The notes beneath the pieces are model-generated. The model was not told the DNA's origin. It saw nothing but the letters and a program-made list of their open reading frames with translations, and made no database searches. Of a stretch of 57,961 nt of DNA, positions 57,851 to 57,961 are shown piece by piece. Each line of letters begins with the position of its first letter. Position 1 is the stretch's first letter. The stretch spans positions 1 to 57,961 of the forward strand of contig WHTM01000034.1 in assembly GCA_009377755.1 (NCBI GenBank), read 5' to 3'. Origin of the DNA: Hyphomicrobiales bacterium. GTDB taxonomy: Bacteria > Pseudomonadota > Alphaproteobacteria > Rhizobiales > Xanthobacteraceae. The position numbers and the translations under genes are program-made.

Positions 57851-57961
57851 TCATGGGTACCAGTTCCGCTGCACGCGGAACATGACGGTGACGATGTCCT
57901 GGTCGTCGATCACTTTCGCCGTCTGCGCCCCGCCCGGCGCGAAGAGCCCGGGGAAGCCCGA
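57851..57961 (-). CDS. C-terminal end of an unidentified protein (truncated by window edge)
   Basis: The frame is open from the window edge to a TGA at 57851-57853, giving 36 residues: SGFPGLFAPGGAQTAKVIDD, then QDIVTVMFRVQRNWYP. It is followed on the same strand by the strong terminator at 57750-57787, which supports it being the real end of a gene. I do not recognise the family from this short tail. Its reading direction matches the thiamine-diphosphate gene, but the terminator separates the two transcripts. Confidence 0.6.
   Translation of the reverse strand, partial: SGFPGLFAPGGAQTAKVIDDQDIVTVMFRVQRNWYP

Overview
The window is high-GC DNA that reads like a metabolically versatile alphaproteobacterium of the order Hyphomicrobiales, close to Bradyrhizobium or Rhodopseudomonas. 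This is inferred from the gene content (four Bug/TctC binding proteins, a TAXI-TRAP system, molybdenum hydroxylase genes, Rieske oxygenases) and from intergenic palindrome families that I recall from that group; no database was searched. Almost every gene is catabolic or transport-related. I see no rRNA, tRNA, CRISPR array or intact transposase.

Layout. Bases 1-1052 hold the end of a flavoprotein monooxygenase and a glutathione transferase. Bases 1128-12396 form a minus-strand cluster: IclR regulator, TAXI binding protein, fused TRAP permease, a beta-propeller-like protein, a DUF1445 D-glutamate-cyclase-like protein, hyuA, hyuB and, after a gap, an LLM flavin monooxygenase. Together they suggest uptake and ring opening of a cyclic amide such as 5-oxoproline or a hydantoin. 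Bases 12925-25362 form a second cluster: ferredoxin reductase, glutamine-synthetase-like ligase, creatininase-family amidohydrolase, TetR regulator, two Rieske oxygenase alpha subunits, an Ldh-family dehydrogenase, two D-2-hydroxyacid dehydrogenases, a Bug protein and an HpaB-type hydroxylase. The most interesting reading is a pathway that caps an amine with glutamate, oxidises it and later removes the cap. The ligase gene and the first Rieske gene share a palindrome at almost the same distance from their starts.

Bases 25682-27178 encode AMP nucleosidase. A gene-free, repeat-rich stretch follows (27179-27992), containing an element with terminal inverted repeats. Bases 27993-33395 are a tight minus-strand operon (O-acetylhomoserine sulfhydrylase, hydrolase, D-aminoacylase-like protein, FAD monooxygenase, frameshifted HbpS/GlcG protein), with a plus-strand set to its right: atypical SDR, extradiol dioxygenase-like protein and nitronate monooxygenase. 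Bases 36705-43939 hold a hydrolase, a thiol-dioxygenase-like cupin and xanthine-dehydrogenase-family genes: one molybdenum subunit but two FAD and two iron-sulfur subunits. Bases 43946-53609 carry a PdxA-like enzyme, three more Bug proteins, a zinc alcohol dehydrogenase, an amidase with a small overlapping partner gene and two proteins with a periplasmic-binding fold but no signal peptide. Bases 53785-57559 encode a Cys-nucleophile alpha/beta hydrolase, a diverged PanB-like protein and a thiamine-diphosphate enzyme. The right end carries a tandem repeat, a strong terminator and the tail of an unidentified minus-strand gene.

Several families of nested palindromes sit in the intergenic spaces, including a family with CTAG ends and a GAAGTTC core.
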